The notes under the pieces were generated by a model. It was not told the origin of the DNA, made no database searches, and saw nothing but the letters and a program-made list of their open reading frames with translations. A program made the translations under genes and the position numbers. A stretch of DNA of 7,441 nucleotides from CAZOWW01 sp964583765 (GTDB lineage Bacteria > Actinomycetota > Actinomycetes > Actinomycetales > Kineosporiaceae): contig CAZOWW010000194.1 in the NCBI GenBank assembly GCA_964583765.1, forward strand, positions 1 to 7,441, read 5' to 3'. Below, in pieces: positions 1-5,602 of this stretch (position 1 is the stretch's first letter; each line of letters opens with the position of its first letter).

Positions 1-165
1 GGTCGTGGTCGTCCGCGAGGTCGTCGTCGTGGTCACCGGACGCGTCGTCGTCGTGGTGGTCGTGGTGACCGGCTGGGTGGTGCTCGTCGTCACGGTGGTG
101 CTGACCGGGGTGGTGACGACGGGCCGGGTCGTGGTGGTCGTCGTCGTGGACGTCGTGCTCACCGG
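1..165 (-). repeat. Second Thr-rich linker tract, continuing past the left edge
   Basis: This codes for residues 496-550 after the CBM2: Thr runs with RP, QP, PVS, VTT and SRT interruptions, less uniform than the first linker. It is still open at base 1. A linker after a CBM2 normally leads to another folded module, for example a second CBM or an esterase domain. Which one cannot be seen here. Confidence 0.8.
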
Positions 166-1650
166 CGTACCACCGTTGCAGGGCGTCCCGTTGATCGAGA
201 ACGACGTCGGAGCCGGGTCACTACCGCTCCAGCTCCCGTTGAAGCCGATGCTCGTCGAACCGCCGGTCCCCAGCGCGCCGTTCCACGACATGCTCGTCGC
301 GGTGACGTTCTGGCCGCTCTGCGTCCAGTTCGCCGACCAGCCCTGCGTCACCTTCTGGCCCGAGTTCGGGAAGGCGAAGCCCAGGTTCCAGCTCGACCAG
401 GCGGGGCCGTTGTTCTTGATGGTGATGTTCACCGACATGCCGCCCGGCCAGTCACTCGACTGGTACTGCACCGCACAGGTGCCGCCGGTACCGCCGCTCG
501 TGGTCGTGGTGGTGGTCGTCGGCGGCCGCGAGGTGGTGGTCGTGGTCGTGGTGGTGGTGGGCCTGGTTGTCGTGGTCGGCGGCCCCGAGGTGGTCGTGGT
601 CGTCGTCGTGGTGGTCGTCCCCGTCGTGGTCACGCCGTTGAGGGCGGCGAGCACCGAGGTGTAGGCGGCCTTCTTGTTGCCGCTGCTGTCGAAGAGCAGC
701 GGGGTGTCGCTCGAGCGCCACGAGTCGCTGTCCCGCACGCCCCAGACCGTGATGCCCTTGCAGGCGGAGACGGCGAGGCAGTCGTTGACGATGCTCGCGT
801 AGGTCGTTGCAGAGGCGCCCTGCACGTCCAATTCGGTGATCAGGACCTCGACGCCCAGCGCAGCGAAGCTCTGGATCGTGGTGCGGTAGTTGCTCGGGTA
901 GGGGCTGCCCGAGTTGAAGTGGCTCTGCAGACCGACGCAGTCGATCGGGATACCCCGCGACTTCATGTCCTTGACCATGTTGTACGCGGCCTGCGTCTTG
1001 GCCCAGGTCCAGTTGTCGATGTTGTAGTCGTTGTAGCAGAGCTTGGCGTTCGGGTCGGCCGCGCGCGCAGTCTGGAACGCATCATCGATGTAGCTGTTGC
1101 CGATGTTGTTCTGCCACACATCGGCCCGACGGCTGCCGTCGCTGTCGTTGAGCGCCTCGTTCACCACGTCCCAGTAGGCGATCTTCCCCTTGTAGTGGTT
1201 CATGACCGTGGTGATGTGGTTCTCCATCGCGGCCTTCGTGGCCGAGGCGCCGCTGAGGCTCTGCATCCACCCAGGGAGCTGCGAGTGCCAGACGAGGGTG
1301 TGGCCACGCACGCGCTTGCCATGGCTCGTCGCCCAGTTGAAGACCGTGTCGCCCGCAGAGAAGCTGAACTGGTTCTGATTCGGTTCGGTCGCGTCGATCT
1401 TCATCTCGTTCTCGGGCGTGACCATGTCGAACTCGCGGTCGGCGATCGACGTGTAGGTCGAGTCGCTGAGCTTGCTCGCGCTGATCGCCGTGCCGAAGTA
1501 CCGGCCGCTGCCCTCGGCGGCGGCACCCAGCGTGGTCCCGGCCGCAGTCGCCGTGTTGGGCAGCACGACGATGGATGCGGCGACGACGGTGGCCGCGCCG
1601 ACCAGCGCCATCCACGGACGCTGTCGGTGCGGACCTACGTCCTTGTTCAT
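1..1650 (-). CDS. Secreted GH10 endo-1,4-beta-xylanase with CBM2 and polythreonine linkers (C-terminus cut by window edge)
   Basis: An open frame of 550 codons runs from ATG at 1650 to base 1 without a stop. It encodes an extracellular endo-beta-1,4-xylanase that cleaves the xylan backbone with retention of configuration. Residues 1-37 are a signal peptide (basic start, hydrophobic core ALVGAATVVAASIVVL, cleavage near TATA-A). Residues about 40-338 are GH10: HTLVWHSQ at 117-124, WDVVNEAL with acid/base Glu165, ITELD with nucleophile Glu273, and WGVRDSDSWR at 303-312. Cys205/238 and Cys291/297 match the disulfide cysteines of Streptomyces XlnA, which this domain closely resembles from memory. 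Residues 341-384 are a Thr-rich linker. Residues 391-491 are a CBM2 with terminal Cys392/Cys491 and likely cellulose-face Trp401, Trp438 and Trp456. A second Thr-rich linker starts at about 496 and leaves the window, so at least one more domain probably follows. Shine-Dalgarno GAGGAG lies 9 nt before the ATG. The family call is firm; xylanase versus mixed xylanase/cellulase activity is inferred. Confidence 0.95.
   Translation of the reverse strand, partial: MNKDVGPHRQRPWMALVGAATVVAASIVVLPNTATAAGTTLGAAAEGSGRYFGTAISASKLSDSTYTSIADREFDMVTPENEMKIDATEPNQNQFSFSAGDTVFNWATSHGKRVRGHTLVWHSQLPGWMQSLSGASATKAAMENHITTVMNHYKGKIAYWDVVNEALNDSDGSRRADVWQNNIGNSYIDDAFQTARAADPNAKLCYNDYNIDNWTWAKTQAAYNMVKDMKSRGIPIDCVGLQSHFNSGSPYPSNYRTTIQSFAALGVEVLITELDVQGASATTYASIVNDCLAVSACKGITVWGVRDSDSWRSSDTPLLFDSSGNKKAAYTSVLAALNGVTTTGTTTTTTTTTTSGPPTTTTRPTTTTTTTTTSRPPTTTTTTTSGGTGGTCAVQYQSSDWPGGMSVNITIKNNGPAWSSWNLGFAFPNSGQKVTQGWSANWTQSGQNVTATSMSWNGALGTGGSTSIGFNGSWSGSDPAPTSFSINGTPCNGGTPVSTTSTTTTTTTRPVVTTPVSTTVTTSTTQPVTTTTTTTTRPVTTTTTSRTTTT
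499..630 (-). repeat. Low-complexity ACC/ACG tract encoding the first polythreonine linker
   Basis: This tract codes for residues 341-384 between GH10 and CBM2. Thirty-three of the 44 residues are Thr, in runs of 3, 10, 4, 9 and 7, broken by short SGPP, RP and SRPP spacers. On the plus strand it reads as ggt/cgt triplet repeats. Such linkers are usually flexible and often O-glycosylated in actinomycete hydrolases; glycosylation here is inference. The DNA is prone to slippage and may vary between strains. Confidence 0.85.
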
Positions 1651-1710
1651 TTCTGTCCTCTCCTCACTGCTGTGTCGCCTCGTACACCGCACGCAGCCAT
1701 GCCGCAGGGG

Positions 1711-1722
1711 CTGATCGATCAG
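1711..1722. promoter_or_regulatory. Perfect 12-bp palindrome CTGATCGATCAG in the xylanase leader
   Basis: This self-complementary 12-mer lies about 85 bp inside the predicted leader, between the GC-rich hairpin and the ribosome-binding site. It could be a downstream operator half-pair or simply chance. No regulator is recognised for it. Confidence 0.25.
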
Positions 1723-1757
1723 AACCTCTGTGGTGTGACTGTCCGCACCGAGCGGTT

Positions 1758-1781
1758 CCCCGGCCGCCAGAGCGGCCGGGG
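1758..1781 (-). promoter_or_regulatory. GC-rich hairpin in the xylanase mRNA leader
   Basis: Two perfectly complementary 10-base arms, CCCCGGCCGC (1758-1767) and GCGGCCGGGG (1772-1781), enclose a 4-base loop. All stem pairs are G-C, so the RNA hairpin would be very stable. No T-run follows on either strand, so it is not a typical intrinsic terminator. A role in mRNA stability or as a transcription barrier between the divergent genes is possible. Confidence 0.5.
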
Positions 1782-1795
1782 TCGAGGACGCAGCA

Positions 1796-1807
1796 CGTCA
1801 ATTGACG
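1796..1807. promoter_or_regulatory. Perfect 12-bp palindrome CGTCAATTGACG at the predicted xylanase transcription start
   Basis: The sequence is its own reverse complement and sits immediately downstream of the predicted -10 box. Each half is the TTGACG hexamer, which also forms the -35 box (1842-1837, minus) and occurs again at 1865-1870 (plus). A repressor bound here would block initiation. Its identity as an operator is inferred from symmetry and position only. Confidence 0.4.
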
Positions 1808-1813
1808 CAGCGG

Positions 1814-1842
1814 AGTATCACCACGCGGACAGCCAGCGTCAA
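1814..1842 (-). promoter_or_regulatory. Sigma70-type promoter for the xylanase gene
   Basis: Read on the minus strand, TTGACG (1842-1837) is separated by exactly 17 bp from GATACT (1819-1814). This is a near-consensus housekeeping promoter for a high-GC actinomycete. It predicts transcription starting around 1807 and a leader of roughly 155 nt before the xylanase ATG at 1650. Confidence 0.65.
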
Positions 1843-1893
1843 TAAGCCTCGTGTGACCGTTCCTTGACGCTCTGCATCCGCCCCTTCCCGCGT

Positions 1894-1913
1894 GGTAAAC
1901 GATTTCGAACCAG
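1894..1913. promoter_or_regulatory. Imperfect palindrome TGGT-N12-ACCA around ACGATTTCGAA
   Basis: The 20-bp element has TGGT/ACCA ends and an inner TTCGAA. Related ACGATTT sequence recurs in inverted orientation at 1952-1958, so the pair flanks the 14-bp LacI-type palindrome. This may be a second regulator site in the xylanase control region, but the symmetry is incomplete. Confidence 0.25.
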
Positions 1914-1930
1914 GGCCATCGCAACTCCGG

Positions 1931-1944
1931 GGCAAGCGCTTGCC
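1931..1944. promoter_or_regulatory. LacI-family-type operator GGCAAGCGCTTGCC
   Basis: This is a perfect 14-bp palindrome with the central CG step and AAGCGCTT core typical of LacI-family sugar-repressor sites. The actinobacterial CelR/CebR cellulose-utilisation operators have the same architecture around GCGC. It lies about 90 bp upstream of the xylanase -35 box. A 13/14 match occurs at 7334-7347. The regulator is not encoded in this window. Confidence 0.55.
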
Positions 1945-2024
1945 TGCCGAAAATCGTGACAGAGAGTCACCTTCGGAAGTGTCGGGGGGCGCCGCCGGAT
2001 GCCGCGAAATCCGTTCCCTCAGGC

Positions 2025-2080
2025 GGGCACGATGCGCGTCCGGGCACCGCAGACGATCGCGTCCGGGCACCGGGCACGAT
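2025..2080 (+). repeat. Short tandem repeat, 23-bp period, upstream of the sigma factor
   Basis: CGCGTCCGGGCACCG occurs identically at 2035-2049 and 2058-2072. Each copy is preceded by a related GGCACGAT or AGACGAT segment, and a partial third unit follows. It ends about 80 bp before the sigma factor start, where a promoter or its regulatory site would be expected. No clear ECF-type -35/-10 pair was found. Confidence 0.45.
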
Positions 2081-2160
2081 CGGATCCGCCTGCGGGCAAC
2101 CGGACCGGTGCCCCGAGTGGTGTAGGGGGTGGACGACGGCGGGGTGGCGAAGGGAAAGCG

Positions 2161-2655
2161 ATGCGAGAGCCCAGTGGATTCCGGGAGTTCGTCGAGACCA
2201 GACAGGCGGCCCTGCTGCGTCTGGCCTGGCTGCTCACCGGGAACTGGCAGGACGCCGAGGACCTCGTGCAGGTGGCTCTCGCGAAGGTCTGGCGCAGGTG
2301 GGCCCGCGTGGCGGCGGAGGGGAGCCCCGAGGCCTACGTGCGACGGATCATCGTGACCACTCACCTCACGTCCCGACGGCGCCGCTGGCACGGCGAGCGC
2401 CCCGCCGTCGACCTGCCGGAGCCCGTGCTCGACCAGGACGGCGAGCTGACCCGGGTCGAGGCCCGCGACGAGCTGGTCCGCGCCCTGGCGCAACTGCCCC
2501 CGAGACAACGCGCGGTGCTCGTCCTGCGGTTCTACACCGACCTCTCCGTGGACGCGACGGCCCGAGTCCTGGAGTGCACCCCCGGAACGATCAAGAGCCA
2601 GACCGCCAAGGCGATGGCCCGGATGACGGCGACAACGAAGGAGGCCACCCGATGA
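2161..2655 (+). CDS. SigE-family ECF RNA polymerase sigma factor
   Basis: This 164-residue protein has the two-domain ECF layout. Region 2 is at about 7-72: FREFVETRQAALLRLAWLLTG, then DAEDLVQ at 31-37 for core binding and -10 recognition, and the RRWARV helix. Region 4 is at about 107-155: LPPRQRAVLVLRFY followed by the helix-turn-helix DLSVDATARVLECTPGTIKS that reads the -35 element. The Arg-rich SRRRRWHGE segment after region 2 and the overall length fit the short SigE-like family common in Streptomyces and relatives. I start it at ATG 2161, preceded by AAGGGA five bases upstream. An in-frame ATG at 1999 would add a basic low-complexity tail unlike the family. The stop overlaps the start of the next gene (ATGA), so the two are translationally coupled and the neighbour is the likely membrane partner. 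The signal it answers is unknown. Confidence 0.92.
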   Translation: MREPSGFREFVETRQAALLRLAWLLTGNWQDAEDLVQVALAKVWRRWARVAAEGSPEAYVRRIIVTTHLTSRRRRWHGERPAVDLPEPVLDQDGELTRVEARDELVRALAQLPPRQRAVLVLRFYTDLSVDATARVLECTPGTIKSQTAKAMARMTATTKEATR

Positions 2656-3371
2656 CCATCGACGACCGGGAGCAGTGGCTGTCCCAGGAACTCCACGCAC
2701 TCGTCCCCACGCCGCCGCTCGCCCCGGGCCTGTTCGACCGGGTCGCGGGTCGGGCCCGACGCCGGAGCGCCGTCCGCCTGGCCGGCTCCACGCTCGCGCT
2801 GTGCCTCCTGGGGAGCACCGGAGGGCTGTACTGGCACGACCTGTCCGGCGGCACCGGGCCCGTGACCTCGGTGGGGCCGGCCCCCGTGCGCTCGTACGCA
2901 CCCACCACCAGCGCGACGGGGACGACACCGTCCTGCCCCGGTCTCGCGCCGCGCGGGGATCGACCGCCCCGCCCCACCGTCCCGGATGCCGATCGCACCC
3001 TGGTCCCGGGTTCCCCGGCGTCCGTGTCGCTGTGCCGCTACCTCGGCCGGAGCGGGCCTGCCCTGCTGCGCGTGCTCGACCGCTCGACCACCCTCCGGGG
3101 ACGCGACGTCACGACACTCGCCACGGCTCTCAACAAGGCGCCCGTCTGGTACCTCGACGGTGCCTTCTGCCCGATCGACGACGGCTCGCTGGCGCTGGCT
3201 GTCTTCGGGTACCGCGACCATCGCACTCTCACGGTCCAGATCGGCCTGCGAGGGTGTGGCTTCACGAGCAACGGAGCGGCCGATCGGACCACCGCCGCCA
3301 CGACGATCCCGGAGCTCCTCGCGCGGTACGTCGGCACCGGACCCGGCATCGGGCTGGGATCGTGGCTGTGA
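2652..3371 (+). CDS. Single-pass membrane protein, probable partner/anti-sigma factor of the upstream ECF sigma factor
   Basis: This 239-residue protein starts at ATG 2652, overlapping the sigma stop by four bases, with a strong AAGGAGG seven bases upstream inside the sigma gene. The N-terminal 38 residues are probably cytoplasmic and end in RARRR. A single TM helix follows at about 42-61. The remaining 178 residues would be outside the membrane. This exported part begins with a Pro/Thr/Ser-rich stretch and contains Cys95, Cys128, Cys173 and Cys202, enough for two disulfides. I see no HxxxCxxC zinc anti-sigma motif and no catalytic signature. Small membrane proteins coded directly after SigE-family sigma factors are common in actinomycetes, so sigma control is inferred from position, coupling and topology. 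The outer domain itself is not recognised and may be a ligand-sensing or redox-sensing module. Confidence 0.8.
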   Translation: MTIDDREQWLSQELHALVPTPPLAPGLFDRVAGRARRRSAVRLAGSTLALCLLGSTGGLYWHDLSGGTGPVTSVGPAPVRSYAPTTSATGTTPSCPGLAPRGDRPPRPTVPDADRTLVPGSPASVSLCRYLGRSGPALLRVLDRSTTLRGRDVTTLATALNKAPVWYLDGAFCPIDDGSLALAVFGYRDHRTLTVQIGLRGCGFTSNGAADRTTAATTIPELLARYVGTGPGIGLGSWL

Positions 3372-3375
3372 CGGC

Positions 3376-3398
3376 CGGCGGCTCCCCCGCCGTCTCTT
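3376..3398 (+). terminator. Probable intrinsic terminator after the sigma/membrane-protein operon
   Basis: CGGCGG and CCGCCG (3376-3392) form a 6-bp stem with a 5-base loop, followed by TCTCTT. It begins five bases after the stop codon at 3371. The T-tail is short, as is usual in high-GC genomes. It lies between convergent transcription units. Confidence 0.45.
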
Positions 3399-3410
3399 GC
3401 CGACGGCAGG

Positions 3411-3451
3411 ACCGGGCCACTCGACTCAGCTGTCGGTCACCGGGCCACTCG
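3411..3451. repeat. 13-bp direct repeat between convergent genes
   Basis: ACCGGGCCACTCG occurs identically at 3411-3423 and 3439-3451, a 28-bp period, in the gap between the membrane-protein stop and the response-regulator stop. No coding function is visible. It may be a local duplication or part of a terminator region for the minus-strand operon. Confidence 0.4.
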
Positions 3452-3533
3452 TCGGCCAGATTCGCTCGAGCCTCACGACGTGGTTCTCGTCGCGTGCCCC
3501 GGCCGTGCACAGCAGCCGTTCGCGGACCCGGGC

Positions 3534-4190
3534 CTACCGGTGGACGCGCCGCGTCTCGTAGGCCCAGATGGCGATCTCCACCCGGTTCCGGGCGCCGAGC
3601 TTGTTCATGAGATTGGTGAGGTGGGTCTTGACGGTGCTGAGGCTGAGGTGGAGTTCGTCGGCGATCTCGGCGTTGGTCAGGCCGCGGGCGACCGTGCGGA
3701 GGACCTCCTCCTCCCGCGCGGTGAGCGGGTCGATGGGCTCAGGAGCCGGTCGGGCCGTCGGGGTGTCCGCGAACGCGCTCAGCAGGCGGACCGTGACGTT
3801 CGGGGCGATCAACGCCTCGCCGTGAGCGGCGGCCTCGATCGCCTGCCGGAGCAGGTGCGGTCCGGCGTCCTTGAGCAGGAAACCTCGGGCGCCGGCCTTG
3901 AGCGCACCGTAGACGTACTCGTCGAGGTCGAAGGTGGTGATGACCACGACCGCCATCGGGTCCGTGACATCGGGCCCGGCGAGCGCCCGGGTGGCTTCCA
4001 ACCCGTTCATCCTGGGCATGCGGATGTCGAGGAGACACACGTCGGGGCGCAGGCGGCGGGCCAGGGCCACGGCCTCGACGCCGTCCCGGGCCTGGGCCAC
4101 GACCTGGATGTCGGGTTGGGCGTCCAGGATCATGCTCAGGCCCGTCCGGACGAGTTCCTGGTCGTCGGCGACCACGACGCGGATGCTCAC
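3534..4190 (-). CDS. NarL/LuxR-family two-component response regulator
   Basis: This 218-residue cytoplasmic transcription factor is activated by phosphotransfer from the kinase encoded just upstream. The receiver domain spans about 1-120. It has acidic Asp9/Asp10, phosphoacceptor Asp55 in LLDIRMPRMNG, Thr85/Thr86 in VVVITTFD, and Lys107 in GFLLKDAG. A short Pro-rich linker leads to the LuxR-type helix-turn-helix at about 154-218, with LTAREEEVLRTVARGLTNAEIA and the recognition helix LSTVKTHLTNLMNKLG. All key residues are present. The start is GTG at 4190, and GTGA overlaps the kinase stop by four bases, showing translational coupling. The family acts as a dimer at short inverted repeats, often including its own promoter. 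A symmetric candidate lies at 5388-5403 upstream of the kinase. Confidence 0.95.
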   Translation of the reverse strand: MSIRVVVADDQELVRTGLSMILDAQPDIQVVAQARDGVEAVALARRLRPDVCLLDIRMPRMNGLEATRALAGPDVTDPMAVVVITTFDLDEYVYGALKAGARGFLLKDAGPHLLRQAIEAAAHGEALIAPNVTVRLLSAFADTPTARPAPEPIDPLTAREEEVLRTVARGLTNAEIADELHLSLSTVKTHLTNLMNKLGARNRVEIAIWAYETRRVHR

Positions 4191-5356
4191 CCGGCCACGC
4201 CCCTTCGGGGGAGCACGGCCTCGACCAGCCAGCCGCGATCAGGACCGGGACCGGCGTGGAGGGAGCCGCCCAGGAGCTTCGCCCGTTCCGTCATGCCGGA
4301 GATGCCGTAGCCGCCCGGACCCCGGGCTGCCGGCGGCAGGTCCCCGTCGTCCCGGACGGTGAGGCGGATGCGATCGTCCTCGCCGTCGACCTGGACGAGG
4401 ATCCGCCCGGCATGCCGGGCGTGCCGCAGGGAGTTGGTGACGGCTTCCTGGACGATCCGGTACGCCGCGCCCTCGACCGAGGGACTCAGCTCCGCCGAAT
4501 CGACACGGACGTCCACCTGCACGCCCGGCCGTCCGTCCGCAGGACGGGCCAGGCGCACGATGTCGGCGAGGCCGCCTGCGGGAGCGAGTTCCGCGTCCTC
4601 CCCCTCCCGCAGGGCCCGCACGATGGACCGCATCTCGGTCAGGGTCCGGGTGCCCTCGGCCTCGATGACCTGCAGGGCCTCCAGCGCGGCGTGCGGGTCG
4701 GCAGGGGCGACGACCTGCCCGGCCTGGGCCCGGATCACGATCGCCGTGACGTGGTGCGCCACGGTGTCGTGCAACTCCCGGGCCAGCAACTCCCGCTCCC
4801 GGAACCTGACCTGCTCCAGTTCCCGGAGCCGGGATGTGGACCGGAAGCGCAGGGACAGCCCCAACACCGCGGGAAACACCAGGACGACGAAGCCCGCGAT
4901 GCACGCGCCGAGGTCGGAGTGGTCCCGGACGGTTCCCACGGCGTAGCCCGTCAGGGCGATCGCCGAGCCGATGACGGTCTCCCGGCCGGAGCCCCAGCGG
5001 AACACGGCGTAGGGCAGGAGGAGCAGGTACATCATCGTGTACAGGCCGACCTCGCCCGTGACCCCGGCCATGACCCCTGCGAGATCCACCACCAGGGTGC
5101 CCCCGCAACAGGCCACGAACACGGCCAGGGGATGGGTACGCCGCCAGGGCAGTGCGAAGGCCAGGCCGATCGCCTCGACCGCGGCGACCGGACGCCAGAC
5201 GACCTCCGGGCGCAGAACGGCCTCGAGGACGGCAGTGCCGACGAACGCCGCGACCAGCGCCCAGTCCCACGTTGCAGGTCCGGGGGCTCGGGCGGCTCTG
5301 GGCGCGGTCCACACGGACCGGACCACGGTGGCGATCACGTACCCCAGCGTAGGCAA
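4187..5356 (-). CDS. Membrane sensor histidine kinase, DesK/NarX-like (HisKA_3)
   Basis: This 389-residue kinase probably autophosphorylates and passes phosphate to the response regulator at 3534-4190. The N-terminal half is membrane-embedded, with hydrophobic segments near 31-50, 57-70, 77-98, 104-120, 127-143 and 148-169 and only short loops, so it probably senses within or near the membrane. A short helical segment (RLRELEQVRFRERELLA) leads into the HisKA_3 dimerisation domain with phosphoacceptor His196 in ARELHDTVAHHV. The ATPase domain has an N-box (QEAVTNSLRH, Asn308), a G1 motif VRDDGD at 335-340, and a G2 motif GGYGISGMTERAKLLGG at 348-364. The frame opens after a TGA at 5366-5368, so the start is TTG 5356 or GTG 5338; I use TTG with limited confidence. 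The stimulus is unknown. The divergent DUF4386 genes suggest an envelope-related output. Confidence 0.92.
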   Translation of the reverse strand: MPTLGYVIATVVRSVWTAPRAARAPGPATWDWALVAAFVGTAVLEAVLRPEVVWRPVAAVEAIGLAFALPWRRTHPLAVFVACCGGTLVVDLAGVMAGVTGEVGLYTMMYLLLLPYAVFRWGSGRETVIGSAIALTGYAVGTVRDHSDLGACIAGFVVLVFPAVLGLSLRFRSTSRLRELEQVRFRERELLARELHDTVAHHVTAIVIRAQAGQVVAPADPHAALEALQVIEAEGTRTLTEMRSIVRALREGEDAELAPAGGLADIVRLARPADGRPGVQVDVRVDSAELSPSVEGAAYRIVQEAVTNSLRHARHAGRILVQVDGEDDRIRLTVRDDGDLPPAARGPGGYGISGMTERAKLLGGSLHAGPGPDRGWLVEAVLPRRGVAG

Positions 5357-5387
5357 CCTCGGGCGTCACGGATCGGCCGGAAGTACG

Positions 5388-5403
5388 GGTCCGGCACCGG
5401 ACC
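5388..5403. promoter_or_regulatory. Near-perfect 16-bp palindrome upstream of the histidine kinase gene
   Basis: GGTCCGG (5388-5394) and CCGGACC (5397-5403) are exact inverted arms around CA. The site is 32 bp upstream of the kinase start and 200 bp upstream of the divergent DUF4386 gene. GGCGTCACGG also occurs at 5362-5371 and 5421-5430, on either side. It is a candidate binding site for the adjacent NarL-type regulator. High GC raises the chance of coincidental palindromes. Confidence 0.35.
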
Positions 5404-5565
5404 TTGGGCCGGGGGAAGGCGGCGTCACGGCCGATGTGGTGCTCCACGGCCCCCGACACGATGGCTGCACGTCGGCCGAGGGGCCACCTGCACCTGGTCA
5501 GGACGTCGCCGGCACCCGCTTCCGGGGGCGGCGGGCAGCGCCCGTCGACAGGCAGCGCGGGTCAA

Positions 5566-5593
5566 GGACAAGTGGAGCAAGGGACAAGTGGAG
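5566..5593 (+). repeat. 12-bp direct repeat overlapping the ribosome-binding region of the first DUF4386 gene
   Basis: GGACAAGTGGAG is present identically at 5566-5577 and 5582-5593, a 16-bp period. The downstream copy contributes to the Shine-Dalgarno GGAGG (5590-5594) used by the GTG start at 5603. The duplication gives the leader a second, decoy GTGGAG. Confidence 0.5.
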
Positions 5594-5602
5594 GTGAGGA
5601 GC

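Larger units (their letters stand above)
1651..2160. other. Divergent intergenic control region between xylanase and sigma factor gene
   Basis: I find no convincing gene in these 510 bp. The part nearest the xylanase has lower G+C and is dense in palindromes and promoter-like elements, listed separately. The part nearest the sigma factor (about 1980-2160) is GC-rich with a short tandem repeat. An open frame extends the sigma factor upstream to an ATG at 1999. Its extra residues are rich in Arg, Pro and Gly and look like read-through of non-coding DNA. Confidence 0.7.

Noticed and set aside
1..180. Repetitive ggt/cgt triplets resembling a microsatellite or a CRISPR-like array
   Set aside because: The repeats keep the xylanase reading frame and encode a Thr linker. 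There are no unique spacers of constant length.
5..664. Plus-strand open frame rich in Val, and a His/Asp-rich minus-strand frame at 452-721
   Set aside because: Both are antisense or out-of-frame readings of the Thr-codon repeats in the xylanase linkers. The minus-strand xylanase frame explains this DNA fully.
919..1845. 308-codon plus-strand open frame
   Set aside because: It lies antisense to the GH10 domain, whose catalytic motifs are unmistakable. Its own translation has no family features.
1999..2160. N-terminal extension of the sigma factor to ATG 1999
   Set aside because: The added 54 residues are low-complexity and contain the tandem-repeat DNA. ATG 2161 has a ribosome-binding site and gives the family's usual length.
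1798..2928. 376-codon minus-strand open frame across the control region and sigma gene
   Set aside because: It is a high-GC shadow of the sigma factor and the membrane protein, Arg/Pro/Gly-rich with no domains.
4256..5602. Long plus-strand open frame that continues into the first DUF4386 gene
   Set aside because: The part before 5603 is antisense to the histidine kinase. Only the downstream portion has membrane-protein character.
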